Below, one piece after another: positions 20,981 through 22,297 of a stretch of 22,297 bases of DNA. The notes under the pieces were generated by a model. That model was given only the letters and a program-made list of their open reading frames with translations. It had not been told where the DNA came from and ran no database searches. The position numbers and the translations under genes were made by a program. The stretch's first letter is position 1. Every line of letters begins with the position of its first letter. The stretch is from a virus, in IMG/VR virus record IMGVR_UViG_3300009686_000237, positions 1-22,297 of that record; one strand, written 5' to 3'.

Positions 20981-22114
20981 ATGATAAAAGCATTAACAGA
21001 GAAGAGAAACAGTTTAATTGAGGAAATGGAAGCAACTATAGCGACTGCAAAGACAGAAATTAGAGCATTTAATGAAACTGAGTCTTCAAGAATGGAAGCT
21101 ATTAAAGTAGAAATCGCAGGAATTGACAAAACACTTAAAATTGAAGAAGAGGTAAGAAATATGGATAAGAAAACAACTGTAGTAAAAGAAAATGATATTC
21201 CATTATTAGAAGAAAGAGCATTTGCTGATTATATTAGGGGTACAGTTACAGAAAATAGAGCAGATGCAGTTAATATGACTAAGGGTGATAACGGTTCTGT
21301 AATTCCTGCAACGATAGCAAATAAAATCATTGAAAAAGTAAAGGAATTATCACCAATACTCAAAATGGCAACAACGTTTACTATTAAGGGTTCACTCTCA
21401 TTTCCAGTATACGATGAATCAACGGGTAAGGTTAGTTGTGCATATGCAGACGAGTTTACAGCATTGACAGCAAATAGTGGTAAGTTTACAAATGTAGCTT
21501 TAACTGGTTTCCTTGCTGGTGCATTAGCTAAAGTATCAGAGTCTCTTGTAAATAATTCTGATTTTGACTTAGTAAGCTATGTAATTTTGAAGATGGCTAC
21601 TTCAATTTCTGAGTTCTTGGAGAAAGAATTGCTTGTTGGTACTTCTGCAAAAATGACAGGCGTTTTGTCTTCTGCTTTTGGAGTTACAACAGCTTCAGCT
21701 ACAGTAATTACTTTTGATGAGTTAATTGATTTGCAGATGACAGTACCAACTACACTTCAAGCAGGATGCACATGGATAATGAGCAAGAATACATTCAAGG
21801 CTATTAGAAAATTGAAGGATTTGAATGGTCAGTACATCATGAATAAGGATGTTACTATGGCATTTGGATGGGAATTACTTGGTAAACCTGTATATATTTC
21901 TGAGTCAATGCCTGAAATTGCAGCTTCATCAAAAGCTATTGTTTACGGTGATTTTAGTGGTTTGTATGTTAAGTTTACTGGAAAGATAGAAGTTAAAGTA
22001 TTAAAAGAACTATTTGCAACTGAACATGCAATTGGAGTTGTGGGTTGGGTTGAAGCTGATAGTAAGATAATTGAACCACAAAATATTGCGGTTATGACTA
22101 TGAAGGCAGCGTAG
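20981..22114 (+). CDS. Major capsid protein, HK97 fold
   Basis: A 377-aa precursor that forms the icosahedral shell. Residues 1-60 are a coiled-coil, Glu/Lys-rich scaffold (delta) region, expected to be removed by the protease just upstream; the segment around residues 66-80 (KENDIPLLEERAFADYI) leads into the mature shell. Shell features are SVIPATIANKIIEKVKELSP, a hydrophobic core (LAGALAKVSESLV), the D-x-x-x-x-x-L spine region VTTASATVITFDELIDLQM, and GWELLGKPVYISESMP before a C-terminal P-domain strand (YGDFSGLYVKFTGKI). The family and length fit HK97-type Phage_capsid. A GAAAGG-type ribosome binding site precedes ATG 20981. Confidence 0.93.
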   Translation: MIKALTEKRNSLIEEMEATIATAKTEIRAFNETESSRMEAIKVEIAGIDKTLKIEEEVRNMDKKTTVVKENDIPLLEERAFADYIRGTVTENRADAVNMTKGDNGSVIPATIANKIIEKVKELSPILKMATTFTIKGSLSFPVYDESTGKVSCAYADEFTALTANSGKFTNVALTGFLAGALAKVSESLVNNSDFDLVSYVILKMATSISEFLEKELLVGTSAKMTGVLSSAFGVTTASATVITFDELIDLQMTVPTTLQAGCTWIMSKNTFKAIRKLKDLNGQYIMNKDVTMAFGWELLGKPVYISESMPEIAASSKAIVYGDFSGLYVKFTGKIEVKVLKELFATEHAIGVVGWVEADSKIIEPQNIAVMTMKAA

Positions 22115-22126
22115 GAGGTATAAATA

Positions 22127-22297
22127 ATGAAGGTTAAAGCATTAGTAAGTTTTAGTGGTTTAATCTCAATGTATACAGGGGAAGAAAGAGATATTATAGA
22201 TAAAGGGGTCTTAAAAGACCTCTTATCTGCTAAATACATTGAGGAAGTAAAAGAAGATAAGCCTAAAAAGGGTGTGAAATCTGATGAAAATAAGTGA
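22127..22297 (+). CDS. Head-region protein, 56 aa, of unknown function
   Basis: ATG 22127 follows AGGAGG (22112-22117), which overlaps the end of the capsid gene. The frame ends with TGA exactly at the last base of the window, so the protein is complete: starts MKVKALVSFSGLISMYTGEE, then DIIDKGVLKDLLSAKYIEEV and a Lys-rich end. Short proteins with a 'GLI.M..GEE..I' start and 'LL.A.YIEE' helix are common straight after capsid genes in Firmicute phages and precede the head-tail connectors, but the role is not established to my knowledge. An inverted repeat around 22201-22222 lies in the coding region. Confidence 0.75.
   Translation: MKVKALVSFSGLISMYTGEERDIIDKGVLKDLLSAKYIEEVKEDKPKKGVKSDENK

Noticed and set aside
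22201-22222. Inverted repeat that looks like a terminator (AAGGGGTCTT with AAGACCTCTT)
   Set aside because: It is inside the 56-aa coding frame with no T-run; likely a coding coincidence.
1-22297. CRISPR array or tRNA/rRNA genes
   Set aside because: No regularly spaced repeat series was found apart from the 22-bp-spaced IS21 end sites, and no tRNA or rRNA signature was recognised on either strand.

Overview
The window is low-GC DNA of the kind found in Firmicutes. Strong AGGAGG/AGGTGAT ribosome binding sites, short spacings and a Lys/Ile/Asn-rich proteome suggest an anaerobic Clostridia host, possibly a gut or rumen Lachnospirales relative; the order is inference. Most of it, from about 4.9 kb to the right edge, is a tailed-phage genome read left to right: lysogeny switch, early region, accessory genes, then an HK97-type packaging and head module. 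The right edge falls in the head genes, so tail and lysis genes lie outside.

Layout. 1-830: two small unknown genes and a terminator. 922-3575: a complete IS21-family insertion sequence (istA/istB on the minus strand) with 22-bp-spaced triple repeats at both ends. It sits just upstream of a DUF262-HNH nuclease gene (3637-4848), a likely anti-phage or type IV-restriction-like protein. 4855-5265: bidirectional terminator, minus-strand XRE repressor, and two near-identical dyad operators. 5266-7335: early genes of unknown function (276, 74 and 89 aa) separated by unusually long, hairpin-rich intergenic DNA. 7559-12408: an SF2 helicase-like protein followed by a 969-aa protein. 12843-14306: a DUF5659-like protein, two overlapping GIY-YIG nucleases and a small membrane protein. 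14373-15950: a divergent accessory pair, an unknown minus-strand gene and a TIR-domain protein. 15963-16164: a headless reading-frame remnant and a terminator. 16189-22297: 40-aa protein, HNH endonuclease, terminase small and large subunits, portal, S78-type prohead protease, HK97-type major capsid protein and a 56-aa head-region protein.

The most striking feature is the 969-aa protein (9499-12408). It carries, in order, the hallmarks of the two-double-psi-beta-barrel RNA polymerases in their single-chain form (eukaryotic RNA-silencing RdRP/QDE-1, phage YonO, crAss-like phage RNAP): a SSSKSR block, a DG...R....K barrel-1 block, a GNP/RNP block, a triple-aspartate catalytic loop DYDSD, and an ALSTVAIDLAKK block matching the RdRP AVDfpKtG region. 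I read it as a phage-encoded single-subunit RNA polymerase. The SF2 helicase immediately upstream may be its partner. Together they occupy the position where a temperate phage normally keeps replication genes, and no primase, SSB, recombinase or integrase is visible here. The hairpin-rich leaders and the intrinsic terminators inside the presumed late unit fit a phage with its own transcription machinery, but that functional link is inference.
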